Position numbers and translations under genes: made by a program
In this document: positions 22,801 to 35,400 of the stretch, in pieces
Numbering within the stretch: position 1 is the stretch's first letter
How the letters are laid out: every line of letters begins with the position of its first letter
Assembly (NCBI GenBank): GCA_032433595.1
Contig: JASWJB010000181.1
Coordinates: 24,880-88,879 of the forward strand
Origin: Conoideocrella luteorostrata
Lineage: Eukaryota; Ascomycota; Sordariomycetes; Hypocreales; Clavicipitaceae
Direction of reading: 5' to 3'
DNA: 64,000 bases
The notes under the pieces: model-generated
The model's database searches: none
What the model saw: only the letters and a program-made list of their open reading frames with translations
Told to the model about the DNA's origin: nothing

Positions 22801-23824
22801 TACTGCATATGTCTGCGATCAAGCTCTCTTTGCATACTCGGGCAACGGGTACATAGCTTAACAGCTCTTTTGCGTATGATGCTGCAGCCAAAGCCGCGTA
22901 TCCCTGCCACTGCTTGTTTTTGTGAGAGTCGGCATAGTCACAGATGCCACGAACGACTATGCAGGGGAAATCCGTCATTAAACCAGCGGCCTCCATTTCA
23001 AAGCACATTGCTCTAGTTTCTTGACGAAGCCGCTCTCTTGTCGCGCTATGCTTGATGACAGCGTTTCCTGATGCAATAATGCCGTAATGCACCTGTGGCA
23101 CATCATCTTTACGTGGTTCTCTGCATTCTTCCTGTTCTGCCAAGCAGGCACTGCATGTTGCTGCATTGGCGGGATGATCATATGTAATCTGGAACAACCT
23201 ATCCTTTGATGCATCAGGCCTACCAAAGTTTCGCTTCGTTTGCGCATTCTTTTGGATCGCCTTCTCAATGTATTTTGGATAGCTTGGGTCCTCAATCATG
23301 GTAGTTTGTTCCATTTTTGCAGTAGCAATTAACAGAGATCGAGGCGGGCTATTTAAGGAGCCGGTTCGCTGCAGTTTACCGTCGTTCACAAATTTTCCCA
23401 TGTCGTATTGCAGCACGCCACCACAGGTGCCATCTGGTGTGCTCACCACGATATCTCCCAATCGTATATCATGCTCGGCAGATGGTATGCCGCCTCCGAT
23501 GCCGACCATCAGTCCGACTCGTAGAGACCGAGAAAAAGTTCGGTTCATGTTGATCGCAACCGCCGTAGCTGAAGTGGTGCCATACTGGCCGTTGGGCAGA
23601 ACGGCAATGACGACGTGGTGTTCGCCAATCCGACCCAGGGTGTACCCGTTCGCGTCCGTGGCATCTTGGTCCTCTAGACCCTCGAACTGCTCATCTAGCA
23701 TTAGTGTGGCCGCGGCGGCTTCTACTGGTAGAGCGCATATCCAGCCGATCTGGAAAGCGTCACGAGGTGGCGGGGCCATGACTGGTCGGTCTTGTGGGTC
23801 GATGTTATCCGAGGTTTCTAACAA
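19830..23824 (-). CDS. PNP-NACHT-ankyrin NOD-like receptor (fungal NLR)
   Basis: Exons 23824-22804 and 22720-19830 join across an 83-nt intron (donor GTAAGT, acceptor TTGCAG) to give 1303 residues. Unspliced reading would falsely end at 22727. Residues about 25-330 form a purine nucleoside phosphorylase-like domain (GWICALPVEAAA, GIGGGIP, MEAAGLM). The NACHT NTPase follows with Walker A ADPGCGKSVLAKS near 429-440 and Walker B VCVFDALDECN. About 12 near-identical 33-residue ankyrin repeats (LLLDKGADVNAQGG.YGSALQAAS) run from about residue 900 to the end. Fungal proteins of this architecture act in non-self recognition, heterokaryon incompatibility and cell death. The stop at 19830-19832 is TAG where other units have CAG, and ankyrin sequence continues after it, so the present protein is probably a truncated form of a longer allele. 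Confidence 0.85.
19833..20985 (-). repeat. 99-bp tandem ankyrin-coding repeats
   Basis: About 12 head-to-tail 99-bp units encode the C-terminal ankyrin repeats of the NLR. Units are very similar at DNA level, which indicates recent amplification or gene conversion. One unit lacks a codon (QGDYG in place of QGGDYG). Confidence 0.85.
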
Positions 23825-24194
23825 AGTCTCACTCTAGCCTCTCTGGCGGAGGAAACGCAGAACGGATTGGATAAGAAATTGATGACTATTCTTTGAGATG
23901 TTGAAATGAGGATAGATGGGAACCGCTTGGATTACCTTGACCGTCGAGGCAACTAGATTGCCTCGAGCCGTGTTGAAACGTGTGGTTGGCTGAGGCGTCG
24001 TGCGGAGGTAGCCGCCTTGCCATTGGGCATCATCGCATTGCACAAGCGCTCTCACCCAATGAAAGTTGTACGACTTGCAGGCAAGTCAAAGACTGGCGTC
24101 CAGCCAATACTATGATCTCAGACATCGCGCCAAAGTGTCTCCATGCGACATGCAAGTAGCTTCCTTCCTCCCCCTGTGCACTTGTCTCATAAAT
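23825..24194. other. NLR upstream region, no gene
   Basis: This is the 5' flank of the NLR. I see no supported coding frame; the promoter presumably lies here. The right end may contain older, unrecognisable TPR sequence. Confidence 0.35.
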
Positions 24195-24640
24195 GCGCTT
24201 ATAAACCGGGCAGAAGTATGCGGAGGCTGGGCAGATCCATCGGCAGACACTTAAGATTCGAGAAGGTATTAGGTATAGAGCACCCGGATGCGCGCAGCAT
24301 ATAGGTAACCTCGCGAGTGTGCTTATGGTCCGGGTAGGTATACAGCAGCAGAGCAGATGCATTAACAGGCACTCGAGATTGAAGAGAGTAATTTGGGCAA
24401 AGAGCACCCAGACACGCTTATCAGCATAAATAACTTTGCAAATACGCTTCCATATCAGGGGAAAGTCACTGATGCCGCGCAAATGCATAGGCAGATGCTC
24501 GAGATTCGCGAGAGGGTGTTGGCGAAGAGCACGCGGACAAGCTCGTTCCTCAGCATGTCGCATTTACACTTGCAGACCAGGAGAAGTACGTGGAGGCCAA
24601 GCAGATACATCAACAGACTGCTAAATTGATGGGTACGCTA
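24195..24640 (+). pseudogene. TPR (kinesin-light-chain-like) repeat fragment
   Basis: Degenerate 42-residue TPR units typical of fungal NB-ARC/NACHT-TPR receptors can be followed only by changing frame. They include YAEAGQIHRQTLKIRE, IGNLASVLM, then LGKEHPDTLISINNFAN and AAQMHRQMLEIRERVL, with stops and shifts between. No N-terminal effector or NTPase part is present. This is probably the tail of a lost NLR beside the intact one. Confidence 0.7.
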
Positions 24641-25758
24641 AGGAATGAGCCCCTGTTCGCGCGATAGAGTCAGAGACATTGCGGAGTACGGAGTACGGAG
24701 TAGGAAGACAGCCTGATAGCCAGGACGTTGAAGCGCCGAAGCCTTTTGACCTCCGCAATCCTTTACCCCACAAAATAGGCGGTTTTTTCGCCCCAGGCTT
24801 AGAACCCAGCGTAGGCCTCGCACGTTGACGCGATGGCGAAGTTCGCGACATCTTGCGGCTACGCGTGCTGTCACCTTTGCTGCTTAATCAAGCACAGTGC
24901 GCACGGCTGCTGAACACGACGCGCCGGTAGCCTCGAATCGTGAACAAGTCTGGGTGGCTTGAACCTCGGCTTTCCATGTACGTGAGCGAGTCTGTCTGCA
25001 AAGTTACGCGTGCTCGCGGTGTGACTAGTCTGCTCTCCAAAGGCTGTATCCCTACTCCGTACTCCGTACTCTACGGAGTAGTCTACTCCTTTGCTTCGGC
25101 GCTGTGGCTGTGTCTCTAATCTCGTTTAGATAGGAAGTCGATAGACCGTGCCGGACTACGGACAGTGCTCTTAACTAGCTAGCGCATTTGTGGGCTCCTC
25201 AGCGGTCAGTCGTGGTTCTGCTGCCCTGGTCTTGTCATGGTCCTTGCGGAGTATATGAGATAGATATCCGTAGAGAGGCGTTGGTGTGGACGTTTATATC
25301 TATCGAGTGCCTGTCAATAAAATTTGAGTAGCCACACATTGTTGCATCACGCTGCGCTAATCGTCGTATGCATGTGTACTCCAAGATTGGCGCATTCGTC
25401 ACCGTGGGATTACTGAGCACTTTCATAGCTTGCACTACTCCGTCCCATTTCGCACTAGAGTTACACTGCTTACTTTGTAGGAAAGGAGCTACTTGAGGCT
25501 TCTTGTGTCTATGATTGTTCATGGCTGTTAATTGTTTCGATCTCACCGTGAGGAAGACTGAACTCCACTGCCCCAGCGTGGGGAAGTGGCTGTGGATGGA
25601 GATGTCTGCTACGCTAACTGCAGCGCTGCCTCCTCCGTACATTTCGTGCTGTTTACCAGGCTATCGGCTTGGCTTATTCGGCAGAATTCAGCCAGTCAAC
25701 AGACGGCCCACTATATGCACCTTTCGACATTACATAGATATCATGCATTCTGTTCTTT
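24641..25758. other. Intergenic with an inverted TACTCCGTA-rich repeat
   Basis: No gene is supported. The stretch contains the inverted repeat pair listed separately. A minus-strand frame at 25235-25642 has no recognisable family. Confidence 0.4.
24681..25080. repeat. Inverted repeat arms of TACTCCGTA motifs
   Basis: 24683-24704 and 25051-25070 are inverted copies. The 20-nt right arm cctactccgtactccgtact is matched exactly by the reverse complement of the left arm, and a further TACGGAGTA lies at 25072-25080. The arms enclose about 350 bp without coding capacity, so this could be a small non-autonomous element or foldback structure. Confidence 0.55.
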
Positions 25759-26298
25759 GTGATAATACAGTCTAATAATGATGCCTCGCCGGCTCTACAG
25801 GCCTCCAAAATGGCTCACCTTTCTCGAGAAGAACAAAACACCATCGAAAAACATCCTCTGGGCGACTCGCTCGGCGCTGTTCGCGAGGCTTTGCGTGAGG
25901 CAGAACGAGACGAGCAGCACGAAGCGTCCCAATCAGATGACAGCACGCGTGAACCAGAACAACCACGCTTATTCGTGGCAGCGATTGGCAAACTGTTGTC
26001 GATTCTCTCTGCGTCCGATGTGTCACCGCCAGTTGCTTCAAGAACAGGAAGAAATGCCCTTGGGTCTGAGCTTATGGTTGTTCGTCAACGCGTACAAAAA
26101 GGGTCTTTTGAGTAGCAAAGTTTTCGGTTATTGTCGCAACTTGTGGTTAAACAGGCATCAGACATCGACATCTGGACTACCGTCATCGCCGCCATCCGGT
26201 CAGCTTCTCATTCTACTCCCCCGCCAAGCGCTCCCCCGTCTTTACAAACTCCGATCACCCGTCAAGACCGTTTGCATAGACGAACTACTCCGTAGTAA
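25759..26298 (+). pseudogene. Possible N-terminal fragment of a FunK1-like (fungal-type protein kinase) protein
   Basis: One frame runs from about 25759 through an in-frame TAG at 26113-26115 to a stop near 26298. Just after the TAG it encodes DIDIWTTVIAAI...HSTPPPSAPPSLQTPIT, which resembles the DIW..V..LI...TPP.S..P....TPI segment before the kinase domain in fungal FunK1 proteins. No kinase core follows. The assignment is from memory of the family and tentative. Confidence 0.4.
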
Positions 26299-28609
26299 GG
26301 GCAGGTTAGTAGTTGGATCGGCGACGACCAGCGAACACCGGCTGTTGTATGTTTTTTTTTTTTTTTTAAAAAAAATTTAATTGATTATTCCCAATTTACG
26401 TGGTTTCCATATCAAGACCGGGTGATGGATGTGGTCGCTTACATGCAGGCGGTCATTTGGTGGTTGCAGGTCTCGCAGGCACGAAGGAGTAGCTCGGATG
26501 CTACATCCCCTGAAGTGGTACGTTCGTGCCTTGTAGAGGGGAACAGTGCTAAGCTGTGTTAAATCTAGCAAGCGAGGGCTTCAGTTAGCTTATCGGGCAG
26601 CCTGTGCGTAGATTCAGCTGCACTAACGGCGCGGGAAGTTACAGCGGGTCTTTCTGGAGGTCAGGAGCCAGCCAGTGCCTGCAACACGCACACCACAGCA
26701 TGTCGTCGGCGTGCATGAAACGTTCACACAAGCTACTGACGCGCAGTAAGATATGTTGACTATTGGCAATTTAGCTCTAATATCAATTGTTCTAAAGTCT
26801 GTAGGCATAGGGACCCACACCAGCCCAGCCGTAGCAGCCTTGCGACGGGTGTAGTTTGAGGATCAAATAAGACTGCAGCACAACCCGTCGGAAGTGACAG
26901 TATGACAGTGAATTAAAGGGGAATTGAAGGTATGTAACGAGGGAAATTGGAGAAAATCACCAGATTAGTTGAGTCCAAATTTTATGTATAAGAGAAAGAA
27001 ATGACCCGTGGGTTTGGAAGGCTCAGACATCATCAATTCGCAATACTCTCGTATTTTGTGCAGGAATTTGAGCATCCTTGTTAGGGTGTGATCCACGAAA
27101 CCGTACAAACCTAGTCGGCGTCATAACTTATTCATAAGTACGCGCTAGCCATTTTTATCTACTAAAATCCCGTAGGAGATTATAGAAAAGTGTCCACTTT
27201 GCATAAATCCACAGTTTATCTGCATTTTCATGTACCACGCTAGACCAGGGCCGCTTGACTGCCTATAATAGGTTTAAATGCCAAGAATACAGCCAGTTTT
27301 GCTGTTTTTTGTCTGTAACTTTTATAGACAGCGGAAGGGGCACACTAACTTAGTAGCCTGACTAACTACTAACTTTATCAAGAGTTTTGAGACGGCATAT
27401 TGTAAATCCCCCACCGGGATCCGCGTACGCTTTGTACTGTATAAAGTCGCGATTAACTTAGTCGCCTCTCGTGGACCACACCCTTATTAGGGTAGCTGCG
27501 TGGGAAAAGGATTTTCTTTGGTAAGGGTGATTTTAGTCAGCCTTGAACAGTGTATTTATAGTTAATGTAGCTTCCCTCAGAACAACAAGGAACCATGCCT
27601 TCTTCGTGCAGCAATTTTGACACTTTGAGATTCAGACTTTTACTGTTAAGTGCTAATTATTACTTGATACTTGAATACATGAACCATTTGATCATATGCA
27701 ATTGAACAAGACCACGAGTTCAATTGCAATGCAAGCCGACACCTTACGACCCCGACTTGTCACCTCTGACCTACAATTTCGTCTGCACACTTGCAATTAA
27801 TCCGCGTCTTGCGATACTGATATCCTAGACACACGAACCATTTGATCAATTGATACTAAACAGTACCACAAGGTGACTTGGGTGTTCGGTGTGTTCTTTT
27901 CTTACTGACAAAATAGAATCCTATTTATAGCTTAAATAGTTAGATATAGTTATTATTACTAGCAGGGAACATAGTATGGAGCTTAATTATAGCTAGGTTT
28001 TGTATAACTAAATCCGGACTATATTGCGGTATAATAAAGTAGTTTAACGTCGGTGTTGGGGGCCACTACTAGCTAGGTTCCACCGCAGCTATGTTTATGT
28101 TCTACAGAAACTAAATATATTTTGTAACGAGCGTCACACGCACGTTTTGGATGGTTGGATTTGGTGTTCATTACCAGTCGGTACCTAGTATAGCTCAATC
28201 ACAGGTGTTGGATAACACGTGTGTGTGTGAGCGGATATGTAGATGCACGGGCAGTGAGAGAAAGGATACGTAGCCTCTAGGCCTAGGGCAGGACCCTGAG
28301 ACAAGGGTGTCTCGGATTGTAGGAGTATTTATAGGGGGATTTGGATAGGACCGTCATACGAGGAATTTTTCCTCAATCATCAATGTGACACAGCTGTTCC
28401 CCATCAATGCATATCAATTTGAATCTCTACTATTTTATCTGACACATGTCACGAGGAGCAGCTATGGTTCATCTAACCAGTGGAGTTGTCCTTGTTCTAG
28501 CTAATTTAACGGGAAATTAACCCTCTTCTTATGCTTGCATTCTAGCTAGATATTACTCAAATTTGTGAGCTTCATCGGATAATAGTTGACGTCAGCGTCA
28601 GCACTATGG
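26299..28609. other. Long AT-rich intergenic region
   Basis: No gene is seen in 2.3 kb. A T/A homopolymer run lies at 26352-26380. The interval contains a probable non-autonomous element (27078-27492), listed separately. Repeated GAACCATTTGATCA words near 27680 and 27836 suggest further decayed repeats. Confidence 0.45.
27078..27492. repeat. Possible MITE-like element with short inverted ends
   Basis: The left end reads agggtgtgatccacga near 27084, and the right end contains its inverted counterpart (tggaccacacccttat, 27474 onward). Together they enclose about 400 bp of non-coding AT-rich DNA. The arms match over about 16 nt with one mismatch. No target duplication was identified, so this is tentative. 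Confidence 0.35.
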
Positions 28610-28614
28610 ATAAG

Positions 28615-28818
28615 TGTGGGTTGCACAGGATGTGCAACAGGTGATCTAGATCAACTGCTTCAAAATAGAATATATTCAATAAGTCAAGTAGGTTATCTAA
28701 GATGGAAAAACAAGTCAAGCTATGATGCCTACGATACTCGTATAGATAGGGTGGCCGAAGGGTGACCACGTGACGATATCCGTGCTCTTGTTGTGTGCTT
28801 GGCGGCGAGATTCCAACA
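28615..28818 (+). mobile_element. Solo LTR, family 2, 204 bp, with ATAAG target duplication
   Basis: Starts TGTGGGTTGCACAGG, ends GATTCCAACA, and is flanked by ATAAG at 28610-28614 and 28819-28823. It is related to 19102-19300. Some similarity between the copies may continue beyond the right end, so the boundary and duplication should be held loosely. It marks the repeat-rich border of the polyketide cluster. Confidence 0.6.
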
Positions 28819-28823
28819 ATAAG

Positions 28824-29463
28824 TCTTGATATTCTTGATAAACGTGGAAGCCACTCTGGCCAGAACGTGATCGCACGGAGCCGCACTTTATGGGAATGAG
28901 ATTTGCGAGGTGTCAACAGTTGCAAGTATTGGTTCTGAGCATACTACTTCGTCTCGCCGGTCGTTCAATCTGTTAAGCCTGGATCAGATCACCTGTGTCG
29001 TAAGCCGCGAACATATTGGTATACTGACTTGCTTGGGCGAGATGTGTGCTTAGGGGTACAGCCAACAAGTCTCATTTGTTCTGAAAGTAACCTGCAGCCT
29101 GGCCAGTAGCTAGGCCGAGTTCATACCCAAAAATTTTTGTTATTTGTTTGCGTGATGCTTTGTTGTTGCTATCTATTTGTTAGGCGCTTGTAAGTAACGG
29201 GCCATATGGTTTCTTTAACGCGTCTATTATTCCAAGCAACGCGATAGCTCGCGCTATATTACTTTGCGTTTTATTTCATTTTTATTTAAACAAATCATTT
29301 CGTCAATAAACCCACGAATCGTACCGAAAAAACAGTATATACTAGCAATACCCTGCCCCGTAGCATAAGAATTTAGTATCTGTCTGTATATAGCCATCAC
29401 TCTATTTCCTTCTTCTGCTGCCATCACTCGCCCTCCTATGTATTGTTCGAGAGAAATTTCCAA
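28824..29463. other. Spacer downstream of the PKS
   Basis: No supported gene. A small minus-strand frame (29254-29463) directly after the PKS stop has no recognisable domain and is taken as 3' untranslated sequence. Confidence 0.4.
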
Positions 29464-32400
29464 TCAATTCATCAGTCCGTTAGCAGGCTTCATTCGAGCG
29501 TTCGGAGTCATTGAAGGGTCAAGGGCGTCCACCACTATCGTGACAAGATCTTTTAATGAAATTCCGCTCATGATCCTTAGAACAGGGACATTTATTTGGA
29601 ATGAGTTCATTAATAGTAGACGAACTTCTGTTGCCATCAGCGAGTCGACTCCAAGGTCATTCAAGCCCATAGTATCATCGAAGCTGTTGATGTCAAAGTC
29701 CAGCCGAAGTAGAGCTATGAGTCTCTCGAGAATAGCGCCCCGCATTAGATTATATACTTGATCTTCGTTTCGAGCCGCAAGTAATTGTTCTTTGAGGGAG
29801 GTTGTAGACTTGTTGGCTGCCACATCCACTTTTCTATCTTTCCGGATCCAGTGGCTCATAATTGGGTTAGCGGCCCATTTCGGCTGAATCTCTTCGGTTC
29901 CGTGAATTTGGTTAATGCCCATAGTGATATTGATTGGTCTGGACAGCTTTGATTGGCAGGCGACAACAGCTTCAGCAACAAGAAGATGAAAATCTAGCTC
30001 AGATAGGGGACGAAGCCCGAGGAGGATGATAGGTTTAATATTTGGTGTTGTCCGCATAACGTAGCCTGCACCAACAACGGGCCCTATGTTGATAACAGCT
30101 GACGAAAGACCGCGTTGTCTTTGCTGCTCGGCAAGGCTCGTCATGAACAGATTTGCGGCTGAATAGGATGCCTGGCCGGGTGTACCGACGACGGAAGTCA
30201 CGGAAGAGAAGTAAATAAAGAAGTCCAGTTCCTTGTCTTGGAAAAGTTTGTCAAGATTGATACTTCCTTCAACTTTTGGTCTTGTAACTTTCTGCAAGTG
30301 ATCAATGCTCATTGCGGCCAATCCAATATCATGAAGTACCACTGCCTAGTATTAATTGATGGATGACAAAACAAGCTGGGGTGATTAAATCTTACTAGCA
30401 CCTTGGGCTACTCCTGCGATAGGAGGCATGTTGGAACTTATATCTTCGTATGCTGTTTGTAATTCTTGCATATTGACGATGTCACTGCATCATCATCAGT
30501 TAGTCAATTCGTGCATAGCGAGAAAACCAAAGATCAAACATACCATGTGGCAACTTTAACAACGGATCCCCATGAAGCTATCATTTCTAACCAGCATGAC
30601 TCGACTTTAGGGTTTCGGCTTGAGAGAGCAATATGGCGAGCACCCTTGCGGATCATCCATTCGCAGAGCGAAAGACCTAAGGATCCAGTCAAGCCAACAA
30701 GCCAGTAAGTCTTCTCGGGGGAGAATAATGAATGAGTATCAACAGGCTCTACTAAAGCGCCTACTTTGTTCCCTATTGTCCAGTCGACAATGTATCGGTA
30801 CGCAAGATGATCCTTGATCGTATCGATATATGCGAGCCCGATGACATTTCCTGCATCTGTTTCCGGGGCAGCTCGTAGGCCACAAGCAATACTGGCAAGA
30901 GCATCCCTCAAAACTTTTTGAAACTTTTCTTTTGTAATTCTGGCGAGACTTCTTTTGAGTCCGCCAAAGATGCTTTGAACGGTTTCTCGCCTGCATGCAA
31001 CATTCAGATGACGGAGAAGCCGTTGCGAAACGCGACTGCTCTCCCATGTGACACCAAAATCTCCAAAAACAACCATTGAATCAGGCCTTAGAGCTTTTAA
31101 ACTTCTGTCTGAAGCGTTAGAGTGTAGCTTGAGTGGCTCGTTTGATACGCGATCATGAGTTGCAGTACACACAACCTCGATGCCCCTTTTCTGTCCTTCT
31201 GATTGGATGAATTTAGCAAGCGCAGGCTCTGCATCGTGGATTAAAACTCTGTCTCCATCTTCGAGATCTCCAAGTATCAATGACGAAATTTGGAACAAGA
31301 CAACTTGCCGAAGGAAACATGGCTTGATGTTATCAGGCAGACAATCAGCAGGGACTGGAATGCAGATCTCTGGATGAACTACTTCTTCATTTAACAATGA
31401 CAAAGCAATCACAGGAGTCCTAGTATCAACAAGTATTCCAAGTGACCAGAATAGCGAAGAATGCCTGTTTACTCGCAAAGGCATTAAAAGAGAATGAGAG
31501 ACTCGCACAATAGGGTCTGGTGAGGTTTTGGTGCTTTCTATGATGCTGCCGCGATTTTGGCGGACGTAGTAGCCTGGTTTGGCAGGACCAAGACTAATAG
31601 AGGCTTGAGCAGTTCGGATTGTGGTTGACACAGCGCGGCGAGATGCATTGTATCGGTCGTTCATCGCCCGCTCCCTTTTCAATCGGGGAATGGCCACCAT
31701 TCCGGTCTTTTGGAAACTCAACTCCGGCTCAATGGTATGCAACATGTCCGCAAAATTGTCCTCTTGCTTCAATTTGACCGCTTTAGCAAACCGCAGCACA
31801 GCACTACTTAAAACCTCCGCGTCTAACTGTCTCTCGTCTTCGAAATCTAGGAACTGTGTAGCTATATTGGGTATCTCATTCAAGACTGAGCGCATGAATC
31901 CGACCATCATATTGGAGTGGGGTTTCTCTACACGCCGGTCTCGAGTTACCCATATAAGACTTCCAACACATTGCAGCAAACTTTTCAGAGACTCCCAAGT
32001 GGCTTCTGTGAGCTGTTGAAAGAGTGGTCGATATAGATCCACAAGACTCAGAACAAGTGTATCTGAGCCAATTCCGAGAGTCTGGGTTTCGGTAAGTTGT
32101 TGGCAGTGTACAATATTGGCGCAGTACGGTTGAAGTAAATGCAACAGCGGCGCCACGAGTGAGCCAGTCTCACTGCTTTCACCACCAAGCAATACCAGTC
32201 TTGAGATTGTGATGTCAGAAGCTGGTGGGGTTGAAAGTGGGTTTCGTAGGAATTCAATCCTCTCATCCACGGCCTGCGATACAAAAATGGAAGCAGGATG
32301 GACAAAGGGATCTGGCTCGAATGCAGAACTGTCGCAACCGGAGAAGCCGGTCTGGCATAAAAGGTCGTTCCATTGCGAGATATCGACGCAAGGTGACAAC

Positions 32401-35400
32401 AGGCGTCCATCATTGGCGCCAAGCCACCAACCAGAAAACGCACCGAATATGGTACCGACATGTGAAGGTATATCTTTCTGCATCTCAATCGCGACCAGAT
32501 AACCTCCTGGCTTCAATAGACGCCGAACATTCTTCAATGTCTCAATTAGACAAGGCGTAGCATGTAATACCAATGAGGCAATAACCAACTCGTAGAAGTG
32601 CGGTTCAAACCCTTGAGAACAAATATCTTTGCTTATATCAAGAGCCTTAAAGACCATACCGTCAGCATGCTTGCCGAGACTCGCCTGAGCGGATACAAAG
32701 AATCCAGGCGAGATGTCAGTGAAGGTGTACTCGGAAAATAAGAATTCGTTCTCGCGCAAGATTGCTTTTGTTGCTGTGCCTGTGCCTGCGCCGATTTCTA
32801 GGCAGCGAATATGTGGATGGCGGTGCAAGATTTGCCCAACAGTTTGTGCTAGGCGGTCTAGACTCTCAGGCACGCCAATGGACCCTTCGTAATATTTCGC
32901 CAAGAGATTGTTCTGCATGCCGATATCAATTGGCGATGCGTTTCCTGTAACAATGTCTGCGAGCCTTGGCCCCATAACCCGAAGTAATTCGGAATCTGGC
33001 GTGCTGGGGCCGCAGGCAAAAAGTGACTCGATAGTCTCATGACTATCAGTCTCCCATTCTGGGCACCAGAGCGACAGTAGTCCCCCCATGAAGGAGTGGA
33101 GCGTGTGCGAAGCATAGTGAAATATGGCAGTGTATGGGCCGTCAAACCGGCAAGAGTGGTCATGAGGTACATCTTGTTCAAGCTTGCGGAGATAAAAGTA
33201 GGCCGCCCGCTGCAGTGTTTTGATAAATTCATGCTGCCTCGGTATTGAACGGTCAATGACATCGATCTGGGAGATGTCTGGCGATGCCGGACCCCAACAG
33301 TGGGAAGAGAACATGACGCGATCATTATCTGCTGTCGCTCGTGAGAGGGCCACAAGGTTTGCCCCTTCAACGGCAACCATCGAATAGTCGTAACCCTCGG
33401 GAAACAAATTGGAGTTCCCTAGAACATACGACATGTCGCTGCTCTGCTCACAAGATGCCTCGAAGGCGGGCCGCACTTTGCTTCCTCGCTGTGCATCACA
33501 CAAAGAAGGGTTAACTCTGACTGCTTTTATATGGCTAGGTACGTGTGCGACCCAAATCCTTCCGTCATGTGGAGCGCTGGCAGCCAATACAATAGATTGA
33601 AATAAGGCATCCAGCATGGCAGGATGAATTAGCAGGGACGGCTCATTGAGTTCTGGAAGAAATCCAGTTGACAAGCCTAGTTTTCGTCTGAGGCCGGAAA
33701 GGGCTATGAAGGGACCAGAGAACTCATAATCCAATTTTCTTAAAGAAGCATAGAAGTCGTCGGAGCCGATATCTAGGAGGCCGGGTGATTGAGAACTGCC
33801 TCCTGGTAATGCGGTGCTTGAAGCGACACCGAGCACAATGCGAAACTTGCCATATGCAAGTGAGTCGAGGATCGCGACGCCTTTACCCTTAGAGGCGCTG
33901 AAATTGAATCTTCCAGTTATAAAAGGCGATTCTTTCTGTTTTTGAATATCGGCTAGAGTAAGGACAACTTCTACCGGGGTGTCGTCGTCGTCAAAAGTAA
34001 GGGCTTGTCCCATGACAATGTCGAGTACCTCAATCAGTGAGACTGGTTGTTCTTTCTTGAGCTTTAAGCATGCTTCCACGACAGTGACGATGAAAACAGC
34101 CCCTGGAAATACCGTCTGACCTTGAATACGGTGTCCCGATAGCCATGGTACCTCTTTGGGGCAAATTGAGTGCCTCCATCGCATCTCCCGATCCGATGAA
34201 TCAGGGGTCAAATGACCCAAGAGCTCGTGCACCTTGTCGGATCGGTGAGAAACCGCCCAGGTGTATCTTGATTCATGCCAGTAGTCGGTACTATGGTTCC
34301 ATGAGTACGGCGGCAGCCCCTGCAGCGTATGGAACGTTGCATTATCCGAGAGAAAGGTTTCATAGGCTTTAAGATCAACAGATCCTTTGCCGGCATGACT
34401 ATAAATATAGCCCATCCCATTGGCGAGTGATTCAAGGTCACTTATTCCCCGTTGCAGGAGACCTGTGTAGGGGACCCTACGATCCGCAATGTCTTGGAAT
34501 ATTTGCTGCACGGGCCCTTTCAAAGCCGGATGAGGCCCTATCTCGACGACGATGTCAAACGGCCCAATATCGCTCCAAGCTCTTTCCACGGCCTGCTTGA
34601 AATATACCGGACTCAATAAATTGTCAACCCAGTAAGATCCCTTCAACTCATCCTGTAGAGTAGAATTATCCTCTCCAGAAACACTGGAGAACCACACAGA
34701 CCTGGACGCTGGATTTACGACAATGCTCATATTCTTTTGATATGTTTTATAATCTGATGAGTAGGAGAGCATGTGTGGTGAATGGTATGCCCTATTCACC
34801 TTCAAGAGCCTAGTGAATTTTTTCTCATCCTGCAGCACAGCGTGTATCTCGTTAATAGCGTCAGAATCGCCAGATATAGTGATACTAGCAGAAGAATTGA
34901 TGCTCGCGATCCAGGCACGGTTTTTGAACCTACATACTAGTGTTAATGCTTTTTTTTTTGTTTATTCAAGCACCCAGAGCCGGTGCTCGACAGTGTCACA
35001 ATTATAATGGAATAAATTAGTAGGTTTATGGGAGGTCATTGGGATTGGAGCTGTGGTGAGATTTTGGAGTGGGCTGACATACTCTGGTTCTGCGAGAAGT
35101 TCTTCCACATCTTGTTGGCTAGTTCCCACAACCAACATCGCACCCGATTTGCCGTCATGTGGCTTGGAAGAGGCGACACTCAGTCCACGATAATACGACA
35201 AGCAGATGGCGTCTTCGGCGGAGATGCGCTTAGCAGCATAGGCAGCTGCGATCTCGCCGGATGAATGGCCCACAACAGCACTGAATCTGACTCCGGCAAC
35301 CTCGAGGATGTCGATAAGAATGATCTGCACTGCTAGGCTGAGTGGCTGAGCCAGAGTAGGATCGCTATTGTTGGAGGATGCAGCGTCCTTTACGAGCTCT

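Noticed and set aside
22721..22803. Apparent stop codon and gene boundary between PNP and NACHT parts
   Set aside because: A GTAAGT donor and TTGCAG acceptor define an 83-nt intron that joins the parts in frame.
29254..29463. Small minus-strand frame directly after the PKS stop as a C-terminal extension
   Set aside because: The PKS ends normally after the ACP; the frame has no domain and lies after an in-frame stop.
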